Assembly: GCA_023437715.1 (NCBI GenBank)
Contig: JAEZFK010000053.1
Coordinates: 1 to 64,000 of the forward strand
Source: Bacillota bacterium
GTDB lineage: Bacteria > Bacillota > Clostridia > Lachnospirales > Lachnospiraceae
Length of the DNA: 64,000 nt
Direction: 5' to 3'
Below, piece after piece: positions 45,850 through 54,785 of the stretch (within the stretch, counting starts at the first letter, position 1; each line of letters starts with the position of its first letter). The position numbers and the translations under genes are program-made. Under the pieces are notes generated by a model, which was not told where the DNA came from, did no database searches, and saw nothing but the letters and a program-made list of their open reading frames with translations.

Positions 45850-45895
45850 AATGCACTTTGAAACGGCTTGCTCAGCCGGTCAAGGTGCATTTTTT
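45850..45895 (+). terminator. Terminator after the GGDEF-EAL gene
   Basis: AATGCACTTTGA pairs with TCAAGGTGCATT; an inner CGGCT/AGCCG stem tops it; TTTT follows. Confidence 0.85.
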
Positions 45896-46054
45896 ATCGT
45901 ATAAGAAAGATTCCAGTCATTTCAGGTTATTTTAAGATAAAGATGGTAAATATTGAGTACATTAATTTCCAAAGATATTTCCAGGCAGTATTTTACAAAA
46001 GATTTTTGGAACAATAAGAAAAATGAAAACACAAGGAAAAAAGAGGAGAAGCCG

Positions 46055-47020
46055 ATGAACCGATTGTGTATTGTAGTGCCCTGCTATAACGAAGAAGAAG
46101 CGCTGGAATATACCAATACAGAATTGACCCGCATTCTGCTCCGGCTGACGGAAGCGGGGAAGCTGGAAAGCGGCAGCTTTATCCTCTATGTGGATGACGG
46201 CAGCAGGGACAATACCTGGAATGTGATCCAGAACTGCCGGAAGCAGCGGGGCTGCGTCTTCGGCCTGAAGCTTGCCAGAAACACAGGCCATCAGAATGCC
46301 CTTACGGCAGGTCTTCTTGCGGCAAAGGACTGGGCCGACATGATTATTTCCATTGATGCGGATTTACAGGATGATGTTTCCGTCATAGAAGATATGGTGG
46401 ACAAGTTTCATCAGGGCTGTGACATTGTATACGGAGTGAGGAACAAACGGGATACAGATACCTTTTTTAAACGGACCACTGCCCTGGGCTTTTATAAGCT
46501 TATGCGGGCAATGAAAATCGATATTGTTTACAATCATGCGGACTACCGGCTCATGTCAAAAAGGGCGGTTGAAGAATTTTCTTCCTATACGGAGCGGAAT
46601 TTATTTCTCCGGGGCATCGTCCCCCTGATCGGATACCGGTCTGCTGTGGTAAGGTACGACAGGAAATCCCGGGTTGCAGGTGAGTCCAAATATCCCTTGG
46701 GCAAGATGCTTGCCATGGCCTTTGAGGGGATCACTTCCTTCAGCATCCAGCCCATCCGAATGATCACTGTCCTGGGCCTGGTTATCGTGCTCTTAAGCAT
46801 ACTGGCGGCGGTATACGCCTTTTGCTCCTATATCACCGGAAAGGTGGTGGCAGGCTGGACCTCCACCATCCTGTCCATCTGGTTTATCGGAGGGGTCCAG
46901 CTTTTGTCGGTAGGCCTTATAGGGACTTACATCGGGAAGATCTATATGGAAGTAAAACGCCGCCCCAGATACAACATTGAGGTAAACGACCTTGCGGAGG
47001 CGGATCATGAAAAACAGTGA
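46055..47020 (+). CDS. GtrB/DPM1-like membrane glycosyltransferase (GT2)
   Basis: A 321-residue enzyme. ATG 46055 follows AGAGGAG; the frame is open further upstream but has no such site. A GT-A domain (IVVPCYNEEEAL, YVDDGSRDNTW, SIDADLQDD) is followed by two C-terminal membrane helices. Family members move a sugar from a nucleotide donor onto polyprenyl phosphate on the inner membrane face; flipped lipid-sugars then serve GT-C enzymes such as the one at 54786. First gene of the exopolysaccharide run. Confidence 0.92.
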   Translation: MNRLCIVVPCYNEEEALEYTNTELTRILLRLTEAGKLESGSFILYVDDGSRDNTWNVIQNCRKQRGCVFGLKLARNTGHQNALTAGLLAAKDWADMIISIDADLQDDVSVIEDMVDKFHQGCDIVYGVRNKRDTDTFFKRTTALGFYKLMRAMKIDIVYNHADYRLMSKRAVEEFSSYTERNLFLRGIVPLIGYRSAVVRYDRKSRVAGESKYPLGKMLAMAFEGITSFSIQPIRMITVLGLVIVLLSILAAVYAFCSYITGKVVAGWTSTILSIWFIGGVQLLSVGLIGTYIGKIYMEVKRRPRYNIEVNDLAEADHEKQ

Positions 47021-48545
47021 AGAACGAAAGGCTGTCAGGCATATTGCCCTGCTGCTGGCTTTTCCCGGCAGAATAAAGGGCTTTTTCGGAAAGATCAATT
47101 CCAGAATGGAAGGAAAATATTCCCCATCCTTTCTGGCCCTGGCAGCTACGGCCATAACGGCCCTGACAGCGTCCATAATCCTGTTTTTGCCGAATTATAT
47201 GGGAGTTGCCAATGACGGCTCCACCGATGATATCATGAGATCTGCCGGAATTTATTATATGGATGAGGAACCGGAGGATATATACAGCAATTACTTTATA
47301 AAAATCTATTCCAAGGTCCCGGTGGACGGGGAAATGCCAGGACAGACGTTTAACAGCCAGATAATTCTCCTCAGGCTGGCAAAGGGATTAGACGATCTGT
47401 TCACAAGGGACAGCTACTTTGATATACGCTTTTTGGGATTCCTCTATCTGATTTTGTATCTTCCGGCGGTCTATCTGGTTGTGGGGCAGGCCTGCCAGCG
47501 GGTGAAGCGGTTTTCCGAGGGAGTTTTTATTTCGGCGGCAGGCCTCATCATCTTTTCGGATGTGGGATATATTTTGTATTTCAATTCCTTTTATCCGGAA
47601 GCAGTGTGGCTCATCACCATGCTGTACTGCGCCGGGGCTTCCATGACCTTTCAGAAGAAGCGTTCCGGTTACGGGGATTTCTTAAGCCTTCTCCTGTTTC
47701 TGTCAGCCGGGCTGGTCCTTGTCAGCTCCAGAAAGCAGTGCGCAGTCATCGGCTTTTTGTTTGCCGTATACTTAATCCGCCTCATCTTCGTACGCAGAAA
47801 CTGGATGTGGGGCGCCTGCTGCATATCATCGGCTTTTCTGATGAGCCTTCTGGCAATTGTTTGTATTTTCGTATACCCGTCGGATTTTAATGAGACCAGC
47901 AGATTTCATGCAATGACAAGAGGGGTTCTGTTTGAATCCTCTGATCCCGCCGAGACTCTTGAGGAGTTTGGAATTGACCCCTCTTATGAGCTTCTGGCGG
48001 ATGCCTCAGCCTATGATTATCTTCCCCTGGTGAGATCAGGGGATGCTTCCCTCTATCACGGGTTTATGGATAAATACACCATACAGGATATCACAGTCTA
48101 TTACCTGCGGCATCCGGGAAGCCTTTTGGGCATGATCGATGTTTCAATCAGAGCCGGGATGGATGTGCGCAGAAGCAATTGCGGCAACTATGAGAAAAGC
48201 GCAGGGCTTCCCATGAAGGCCAGGACCTTATTCTGGTCAGGCTGGAGCAGCTTTAAAATGACCTCTGCCCCCAGGACCGTGGGATATTTATTCCTGCTGG
48301 CAGCAGCCGTTTTTCTTTTATTTTACAGGGGATATTCCATCCGCCCCGCAGAGGACAGGAGAAATACCGTATATTTGGATATGCTGCTGACGGTCCTGGC
48401 CGTCCTGCTTTCCCAGTCTGTTGTGGTGATCGTCAACAGCGGCGATGCCGAAATGGTGCAGCGCATGTTTCTGGTGGGGCTGTGTCTGGATATTATGACC
48501 TACTGTGTATTTACGGAATTGCTGCATAAGATAAGGATTGTTTAA
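47007..48545 (+). CDS. Polytopic membrane protein of the exopolysaccharide locus
   Basis: A 512-residue protein with about ten membrane helices. ATG 47007 follows GGAGGCG and overlaps the glycosyltransferase by 14 bases. A large loop after the first helix holds NDGSTDDIMRSAG and PGQTFNSQIILLRLAKG; paired acidic residues at this place are seen in GT-C enzymes, so it may be a lipid-sugar-dependent glycosyltransferase. I do not recognise the exact family. Confidence 0.8.
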   Translation: MKNSEERKAVRHIALLLAFPGRIKGFFGKINSRMEGKYSPSFLALAATAITALTASIILFLPNYMGVANDGSTDDIMRSAGIYYMDEEPEDIYSNYFIKIYSKVPVDGEMPGQTFNSQIILLRLAKGLDDLFTRDSYFDIRFLGFLYLILYLPAVYLVVGQACQRVKRFSEGVFISAAGLIIFSDVGYILYFNSFYPEAVWLITMLYCAGASMTFQKKRSGYGDFLSLLLFLSAGLVLVSSRKQCAVIGFLFAVYLIRLIFVRRNWMWGACCISSAFLMSLLAIVCIFVYPSDFNETSRFHAMTRGVLFESSDPAETLEEFGIDPSYELLADASAYDYLPLVRSGDASLYHGFMDKYTIQDITVYYLRHPGSLLGMIDVSIRAGMDVRRSNCGNYEKSAGLPMKARTLFWSGWSSFKMTSAPRTVGYLFLLAAAVFLLFYRGYSIRPAEDRRNTVYLDMLLTVLAVLLSQSVVVIVNSGDAEMVQRMFLVGLCLDIMTYCVFTELLHKIRIV

Positions 48546-48570
48546 AAAGACCTTGAAAGGAAAGGGATAA

Positions 48571-49434
48571 ATGGCAAATAAAAAGTCTTTTGGCTATCTG
48601 TTTCAGGACATAGGCCTGGTTTTGCTTCTGGCCTGCTTATTTACCGGATCGCTTGCGGTGAGCTACACAGAAAAATCCATGCTTTTTGAAGCGGTGATCA
48701 TGCTGCTTGGCACCTTCGGAGCCCTTTTACTTGCCGGCTTTAAGCTGTTTGGCTTATCCTGGGTCCTGGCGGGGCTTGAGGTCACCATTTATACGGCATA
48801 CCGGCTTTATCTTTTCCTTTCCTATGATACGGATATTCCGCTGCTGTCCTTTGTCTGGATCTTTCTTCCCATTCTCTCTGCGGCGGCCATGTACCTGTTC
48901 ATATCCGGAAACCGCAGGCTGGAGCTGGAAAACGATATCATGCGGGAGCAGGTGGAGGAGCTGGTGATGATCAACCCTCTGACCAGATTGTATAACCTGC
49001 GGAGCCTGTACAATGATTTAAATATCCAGGCCGCCTATTCAGAGAGAAATAAGGTGCCCATGACCCTTATGCTGATCGTATTAAAGTATGAGTCCGAGCT
49101 GGCAGGCATTTTATCCCGGAGCAATTACGAAGGCGTCATACAGAGGCTGGCCCGGCTCGTGGTGGATACGGTCCGGGTGGAGGATAAGACTTATTCCATT
49201 GATAACAAGGGCAGCCTTGCTGTCATGCTGACCTGTGACAAGGCGGGAAGCGAAATCGTCATGCAGCGGGTGCGCAGCCGCATTTCGGAAAAGGACGCCT
49301 TTGCCGGAATTGCCAATGCCTCCATTAAGATTGAGGTAAAGATGGCCAGCCTGGAATATGACAGGGAGACCTATGAAAATGATATGATTCTGTTTAAACA
49401 GAGGGTTGAAAATGAGCTGCAGTATGATGTGTAA
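48571..49434 (+). CDS. PelD-like membrane protein with degenerate GGDEF domain
   Basis: A 287-residue protein. Four membrane helices (about 10-115) are followed by a short coiled segment and a GGDEF-fold domain (about 130-285; NPLTRLYNLRSLYNDL). The catalytic GGDEF stretch reads SIDNKGSLAVML, so it cannot make c-di-GMP. PelD of Pseudomonas has a similar helix/degenerate GGDEF plan and binds c-di-GMP to switch on polysaccharide export. This protein lacks a clear GAF domain, and no RxxD inhibitory site is obvious. A receptor role here is inferred from plan and position. Confidence 0.75.
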   Translation: MANKKSFGYLFQDIGLVLLLACLFTGSLAVSYTEKSMLFEAVIMLLGTFGALLLAGFKLFGLSWVLAGLEVTIYTAYRLYLFLSYDTDIPLLSFVWIFLPILSAAAMYLFISGNRRLELENDIMREQVEELVMINPLTRLYNLRSLYNDLNIQAAYSERNKVPMTLMLIVLKYESELAGILSRSNYEGVIQRLARLVVDTVRVEDKTYSIDNKGSLAVMLTCDKAGSEIVMQRVRSRISEKDAFAGIANASIKIEVKMASLEYDRETYENDMILFKQRVENELQYDV

Positions 49435-50992
49435 AAGATTCCTCCTCCTTTTTGGCATATTTTTATTCACAGGATTTTTAAGCGGAATCTCCGCCCGGGC
49501 TGCCGAAGAGAACACGGAAAGGGAGGGAGATATTCTGGTCATTTATGATGACAGCGCCGGGGAAAGGGGCCTGGAGCAGGCGGAGGATGTGGTGGAGCTT
49601 TTAACCTACCAGAGCTTTAAGGTGAGCTACGTTCCGGCCTCTGAAAGCATGGAAGCCATGGACGGCTTTTCCTATATTATCTGCTATGATCTGACCAGAT
49701 ACCCGGAGGGCTTTTTAAAAAGCCTGAAGCAGTATGAGAATGCAAAGTCCTCTCATCTGTTATTTGTGGGAAATGAATGCCTTAAGGATTACCTTGATTA
49801 TACCGGAAGATCCGGCGCTTATGAAACGGCCGGCAGCTCCACCGGAAAGCTTCAGTATTCCTTTGACGGCCTGGACAGCTGGGCGGGAATCGTAAAAGAA
49901 GATTCTTTTGTGTTTTTTAAAAATTCCAGCTACCGGAAGGGAACAATTACCGTAAATGATAAAGAGGGGTATTATTGCGGGGAAGAGGGAGCCATAACCC
50001 ATATACCGGTAACGGATATAAGCTCCGGTCTGGCCCGGGCCGCTTTTATAAAGGAGACAGCCCAGTGGAAATGGCCCTATAAGGGCAGTCCCAACATCTT
50101 TGCCCAGTATATCGTCATCCATAAGGTCTATCCTTATGAGGACCCGGACAAGCTTCTTGAAGTGGTAAAGCTGCTGGTCAATGACAAAACCCCTTTTGTA
50201 ATATCCGTAATGCCTATATACGTAAACGGAGATTATCCGGCTATGGAGCATTTCTGCGAAATACTCCGGTACGCCCAGGCAAACGGCGGCGCTGTCATCA
50301 TCAATGCCCCCATCAACCAGATGCCCTCCTTTGACAAGGCTGTTGTGATGGACTATCTCGCCCAGGCGTTAGAGGTATACAGCAAGCACGGAGTCTATCC
50401 CCTGGCCCTGGAGGTACCCCGCAATTGGATGTTTAACAAGGATGCCGTAGAGATCATGAGCCATTTCAGGACCATTTTCACATCAGGGGAAAAGGACTCT
50501 TATATCAAACGGTCGGATATGAAGGATAATCTGGTCTACAAGGACGGCCACCAGTGGGTAGGTACGGCGGCGGCCTTAGACGATATGGGAACAAGCCATA
50601 TATCCGCTTATTCCTCCGCCGTTCCCATTTCCCTGGAAACGGACATGACGGAGATCAGGAAAATGATCCAGGCCTGCAAGGCTTCTTCCATTCCCCTAAA
50701 AAGCCTGTGGGATATGGAGCACAGCTACTGGACGGAAAAGGATTTGATGACCTATAAGAACCAGAGTCTGATGCTAAATGACAAGAAAATGGATTTAAGC
50801 TTTATTCCCGGCACCTATGAGGAAAAATACAATTACCACCGCAATATGCTTCAGCGCTTTTCCCGGGATTTAACCTCCCAGAACAGGAAGCTGATTGTGG
50901 CGGTGGGCATAACTTCCTTTCTCTTTCTGCTTTTTATATTTCTGGCCAGATACAGAAACAGGAGAAATTATTTTCTCTCTAAAAAACCATGA
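49412..50992 (+). CDS. DUF2334 polysaccharide-deacetylase-like protein
   Basis: About 526 residues: signal peptide (FLLLFGIFLFTGFLSGISARA), a long extracellular part (PFVISVMPIYVNGDY, LALEVPRNWMFN and following) of the DUF2334 type, and a C-terminal membrane helix (about 500-520). DUF2334 resembles carbohydrate esterase 4 and occurs in Gram-positive exopolysaccharide operons such as Listeria pss. It may deacetylate or otherwise modify the nascent polymer. ATG 49412 lies inside the previous gene (23-base overlap) after GAGGGTTG. Confidence 0.82.
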   Translation: MSCSMMCKRFLLLFGIFLFTGFLSGISARAAEENTEREGDILVIYDDSAGERGLEQAEDVVELLTYQSFKVSYVPASESMEAMDGFSYIICYDLTRYPEGFLKSLKQYENAKSSHLLFVGNECLKDYLDYTGRSGAYETAGSSTGKLQYSFDGLDSWAGIVKEDSFVFFKNSSYRKGTITVNDKEGYYCGEEGAITHIPVTDISSGLARAAFIKETAQWKWPYKGSPNIFAQYIVIHKVYPYEDPDKLLEVVKLLVNDKTPFVISVMPIYVNGDYPAMEHFCEILRYAQANGGAVIINAPINQMPSFDKAVVMDYLAQALEVYSKHGVYPLALEVPRNWMFNKDAVEIMSHFRTIFTSGEKDSYIKRSDMKDNLVYKDGHQWVGTAAALDDMGTSHISAYSSAVPISLETDMTEIRKMIQACKASSIPLKSLWDMEHSYWTEKDLMTYKNQSLMLNDKKMDLSFIPGTYEEKYNYHRNMLQRFSRDLTSQNRKLIVAVGITSFLFLLFIFLARYRNRRNYFLSKKP

Positions 50993-51038
50993 GACAGGAA
51001 CCGTTTTTTGCAAAGGAAATCAGGATAGGGGGATTTAC

Positions 51039-52328
51039 ATGTCATTTATCGATGTTCTGGCGCTGTATTCCATTTTCGCCATATGGGGCCTGATGTTTCT
51101 CAACATCATACTTTCCATCGGCGGCTTTGCTTACATCATGAGGATGTACCGCACCGACGGCCATAAGGAGATTTCCGAGTACCCCATGGTGACTGTCATG
51201 GTCCCTGCCCATAACGAAAGCATTGTGATCAAAAAAACCATGGAAGCTTTATTAAAATTTGACTATCCCGAGGATAAATATGAAATCATTGTCATCAATG
51301 ATAATTCCACAGACAATTCCGCCCAGGTCCTTAAGGAAATTCAGTACCGCAATCCCCAGTCCAGAATCATTGTCATCAATACGGACAATGTGGTGGGAGG
51401 CAAGGGAAAATCAAATGCCTTAAACATTGCCCTGTCCGCCGCAAAGGGAAGCGTGATTGCGGTTTACGATGCCGACAACACCCCGGAAAAACAGGCGTTA
51501 AAAATCCTGGTGGAAAATCTGATGTCAGATGATAAGCTGGGGGCGGTGATCGGAAAGTTTCGGACAAGAAATAAATACGCCTCCCTGCTGACCCGGTTTG
51601 TGAATATTGAAACTCTGGCTTACCAGTGCATGAACCAGGCGGGAAGATTTTTCTTTTTCAAGCTCTGCACGATCCCCGGAACCAACTATGTCATCCGCCG
51701 GGAGCTGATCGACCGGATGGGAGGCTGGGATGTCAAGGCCCTTGCGGAGGATACGGAAATCAGCTTCCGCTTATACCGGATGGGATATTATATCAGGTTC
51801 ATCCCCCAGGCCGTCACCTGGGAGCAGGAGCCTCAGATGCTGAAACAGTGGTTTAAGCAGAGAACCCGGTGGGTAAAGGGAAACCTTTACGTGCTGAAGA
51901 ACAATTTTAAATACGCCTTTGATCCCGGGGCCGGAAGGATGAGGCTGGATGTGGTATATTACGCTTTGGTCTATCTTCTCATGTTTTCCTCCCTGGTTTT
52001 TTCCGACATGATATTCATGCTGGGCATTCTGGGATTTTGCTACGTAACCCTGGGAGGCTTTTCTTCCCTCCTGTGGGAAATGGCGATTCTGCTTTTCGTA
52101 TTGAATGTGGCCATTACCTTATCCGTGGAAAAGAATGAGTTTAATTTCAGCAATATCATCCTCACCTTTTTTATGCTCTTTACCTACGCCAAGCTGTGGG
52201 TTTTAGTGGTCCTTAACGGAATCATCCAGGGCGTCCGGGATGCGGTTTATCAGAAAGAGGTGGTGTGGGATAAGACGGAACGGTTTGAGGAAGTGAACAG
52301 GGGAAAAATGGGAAAGAAGATGAAATAA
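51039..52328 (+). CDS. BcsA/PgaC-like processive glycosyltransferase (polysaccharide synthase)
   Basis: A 429-residue GT2 synthase. Helices at the N-terminus are followed by the catalytic domain with VMVPAHNESIVI, the DxD-type YDADN, AEDTEISFRLYRMGY and QWFKQRTRWVKGN, the QxxRW motif of processive synthases. Three or four C-terminal helices form the export channel. There is no PilZ domain, so c-di-GMP sensing must lie elsewhere. It pairs with the BcsB-like protein encoded 18 bases on. The polymer could be cellulose-like or an amino-sugar polymer; the neighbouring UDP-GlcNAc epimerase leaves that open. Confidence 0.92.
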   Translation: MSFIDVLALYSIFAIWGLMFLNIILSIGGFAYIMRMYRTDGHKEISEYPMVTVMVPAHNESIVIKKTMEALLKFDYPEDKYEIIVINDNSTDNSAQVLKEIQYRNPQSRIIVINTDNVVGGKGKSNALNIALSAAKGSVIAVYDADNTPEKQALKILVENLMSDDKLGAVIGKFRTRNKYASLLTRFVNIETLAYQCMNQAGRFFFFKLCTIPGTNYVIRRELIDRMGGWDVKALAEDTEISFRLYRMGYYIRFIPQAVTWEQEPQMLKQWFKQRTRWVKGNLYVLKNNFKYAFDPGAGRMRLDVVYYALVYLLMFSSLVFSDMIFMLGILGFCYVTLGGFSSLLWEMAILLFVLNVAITLSVEKNEFNFSNIILTFFMLFTYAKLWVLVVLNGIIQGVRDAVYQKEVVWDKTERFEEVNRGKMGKKMK

Positions 52329-52346
52329 AGGAATCTTGTTGAGAGG

Positions 52347-54608
52347 ATGATGAAGAAAATGCGGAGAAAAATCACAATATATCTGATCCTGGTCCTGCTG
52401 ATCGTCGGCGGACTGCCTGCAGCGGCTTATGGAGCCCCTGCCTCAGGCTTAGGCGGGGCCCAGGGAAATGGCGGGGCGGCGGAAACGGAGGCCGGCGAAA
52501 CGACTGGTGAAACAGCTGACGGAATCAATTACCTGTCGGTGGCAGATCCGGAAAACGCCGCACAGCCGGAGGAAACAGCGCCTGTCTATGAGCCCGCCAG
52601 CTATACCCGGGATGTATTTTTCCCTCAGAGCACTCTGCGGGGGCTTTATTCCTCCACCTCCCTGTATTTTTACGTGCCGGAATACTGGGATACGAAATAT
52701 GTGTATGCACAGATCCAGTATGATGTCAGCCAGCTGATAGAGAGCAGGGCCTCCTCCGTCACCTTTTCCATAAACGGCGTTCCCATACAGTCCTATAAGC
52801 TGGAATACAAGGATGGCAGATCCCAGCTTCTGTACGTTAAAATACCCATGAGCGAGGTAAAGGCCGGCTTCAATTCCATGACCCTGTCCGCCTATGCAAG
52901 GCTTTTTGATGAGGAGGGATGTGTGGATGATTACTCCAATGCAAACTGGCTGAGCATTGCGGATACCTCCTATGTCCGCTGCGGCTATGAGTGCAGGGAC
53001 CCGGAGCACAAAATTTCCTACTATCCCTACCCCTTTTTATCCACTTATGAACCCACAGGAGCAGGGCTGACCATTGCCGTGTCGGACCAGGCAGCCAAAG
53101 GAGAGGTTGCGGCAGCCATGAACCTGATGGCTGATTTAAGCACCAATACGGAGGGGAAAAATAAGATTCAGGTATGCCTTCTCTCTGATCTGGCAGCCAC
53201 TAATCCCACCAGGGTCATTCTGGTGTCCGATTATGATAATCTGCCCCAGGAATACAAGCAGCTGGTCTTAAGGGTCCCTGACGCCTCCCAGAATGCCACG
53301 GTCACTTTCACCGACGGCCCCCAGGGAAATCCTCTGCTGATTGTGACTTCCGCTGACGATGACAGCCTGATGGAAGCCGCCTCTATGCTCATGGATGAAA
53401 GCCGCCGGGTGCAGGAAGGCGGAAATACGGCGTCTGTGGAAAAAGGCAGCTCCCAGCTGGCAGTCAACGCCGCCATGCAAAGCGGCATGATCGCGGGAAA
53501 TTATACCCTGAAGGATATTATGGGCAGCGGACTGACCTTTGTAGGGCCCTTTCATCAGGAAAACTATGTCTATCTTCCTGTTTCAAAGGATTTTGTTCTG
53601 TCGGATGGAGGAAAGGTGGCGTTAAAGTTCCGGTACAGCGAAAACCTGGATTTCACCCGTTCCCTGATTACCGTATCCTGGGGGGATATCCCTATAGCCA
53701 GCAAGCGGCTGACCAGGGAAAAGGTCTCCGGGGATGAGCTTAACTTTGATATACCGGCAGATGTGATCGGTACAGAGGCTTCCAGCATAAAGATATCCTT
53801 TGACTTGGAAATCGCAGATTTGATCTGCACGCCCCGGCAGAGTGAAATGCCCTGGGCTTACGTATCCAGGGATTCAACCATATTTCTGCCAACCTCCTCC
53901 GACGTCACCTTATCCTTTGATTTAAAGGCCTCCCCATTCCGGAAGGACGGCAAATTTAACGATGTCATGCTGGTTCTTTCCGACTCCCCCTCGACGGCTG
54001 AGCTCAACCTTCTGGGTCAGGTAGTTGCCATGTATGGAAGCGAGGTAAAGCCTTACGGGAATTTTACAGTAAAAAGAGCCGGTGAATTCAGCAAGGAAGA
54101 CGCCGACTACAACATTATAACCGCGGGCACCTATGGGGGAAATGCTTTCCTTTCCCAGCTGGGAGATAAGCTGGATTTTAAATACAATCAGGACGGGACC
54201 GCCTTTGAAAGCAATGAGCAGCTGATTTTATCAAGGGAATACGGGGAGAAAATCGGCATCATGCAGCTGATCCCATCGCCCTTTGCCCTAAATAGGGGCT
54301 TGCTGGCCGTTACCGGAAGCAGCAGCCAGTCCCTGCAGAATGTCCAGGAATATTTAAGAGACAGCAAGGGACGGAGCAAGCTGACCAAGGACTGCGTGAT
54401 TATTGATCCTGAGCTTAATCTAAAAGCCTTTCAGTTCATACGGAACGGAAAAACCCAGGAAGAACCCGGCCTTGCAGAAAAAATCGTGAAAAATAAAAGA
54501 ACCCTCATATTTACCGCTGTTGCAACATCAGCCATGCTCATGATGCTGATTGCTGTTATCATCATTCTGCTTCGGGTGCGCATGTACCGGAGAAAAGACG
54601 ACAGATAA
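52347..54608 (+). CDS. BcsB-like extracellular partner of the polysaccharide synthase
   Basis: A 753-residue protein with signal peptide, a Gly/Glu-rich stretch, and the BcsB pattern: carbohydrate-binding and flavodoxin-like domains in turn (FSINGVPIQSYKL, VILVSDYDNLP, LLIVTSADDDSLMEAAS), then a C-terminal membrane helix (about 720-742). In cellulose synthesis BcsB guides the polymer out and stabilises BcsA by this helix. It is directly downstream of the synthase, as in clostridial Ccs and related loci. Confidence 0.88.
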   Translation: MMKKMRRKITIYLILVLLIVGGLPAAAYGAPASGLGGAQGNGGAAETEAGETTGETADGINYLSVADPENAAQPEETAPVYEPASYTRDVFFPQSTLRGLYSSTSLYFYVPEYWDTKYVYAQIQYDVSQLIESRASSVTFSINGVPIQSYKLEYKDGRSQLLYVKIPMSEVKAGFNSMTLSAYARLFDEEGCVDDYSNANWLSIADTSYVRCGYECRDPEHKISYYPYPFLSTYEPTGAGLTIAVSDQAAKGEVAAAMNLMADLSTNTEGKNKIQVCLLSDLAATNPTRVILVSDYDNLPQEYKQLVLRVPDASQNATVTFTDGPQGNPLLIVTSADDDSLMEAASMLMDESRRVQEGGNTASVEKGSSQLAVNAAMQSGMIAGNYTLKDIMGSGLTFVGPFHQENYVYLPVSKDFVLSDGGKVALKFRYSENLDFTRSLITVSWGDIPIASKRLTREKVSGDELNFDIPADVIGTEASSIKISFDLEIADLICTPRQSEMPWAYVSRDSTIFLPTSSDVTLSFDLKASPFRKDGKFNDVMLVLSDSPSTAELNLLGQVVAMYGSEVKPYGNFTVKRAGEFSKEDADYNIITAGTYGGNAFLSQLGDKLDFKYNQDGTAFESNEQLILSREYGEKIGIMQLIPSPFALNRGLLAVTGSSSQSLQNVQEYLRDSKGRSKLTKDCVIIDPELNLKAFQFIRNGKTQEEPGLAEKIVKNKRTLIFTAVATSAMLMMLIAVIIILLRVRMYRRKDDR

Positions 54609-54785
54609 AGAAAGCCTTTCCCTTGCTTCAAGGGGTCTGCCCAGGCTTCCAATTTTCTACTGCTTGCTCCGTAATCATTTATGTTATAATTTCATTGTCG
54701 CATTTATTTCTCTAGTCGAAGGGGTAATGCGGACAAGGTCTGAAGCTCATAAATGATACCTGTGAATGGGTCTGGCAGGGAAAGG

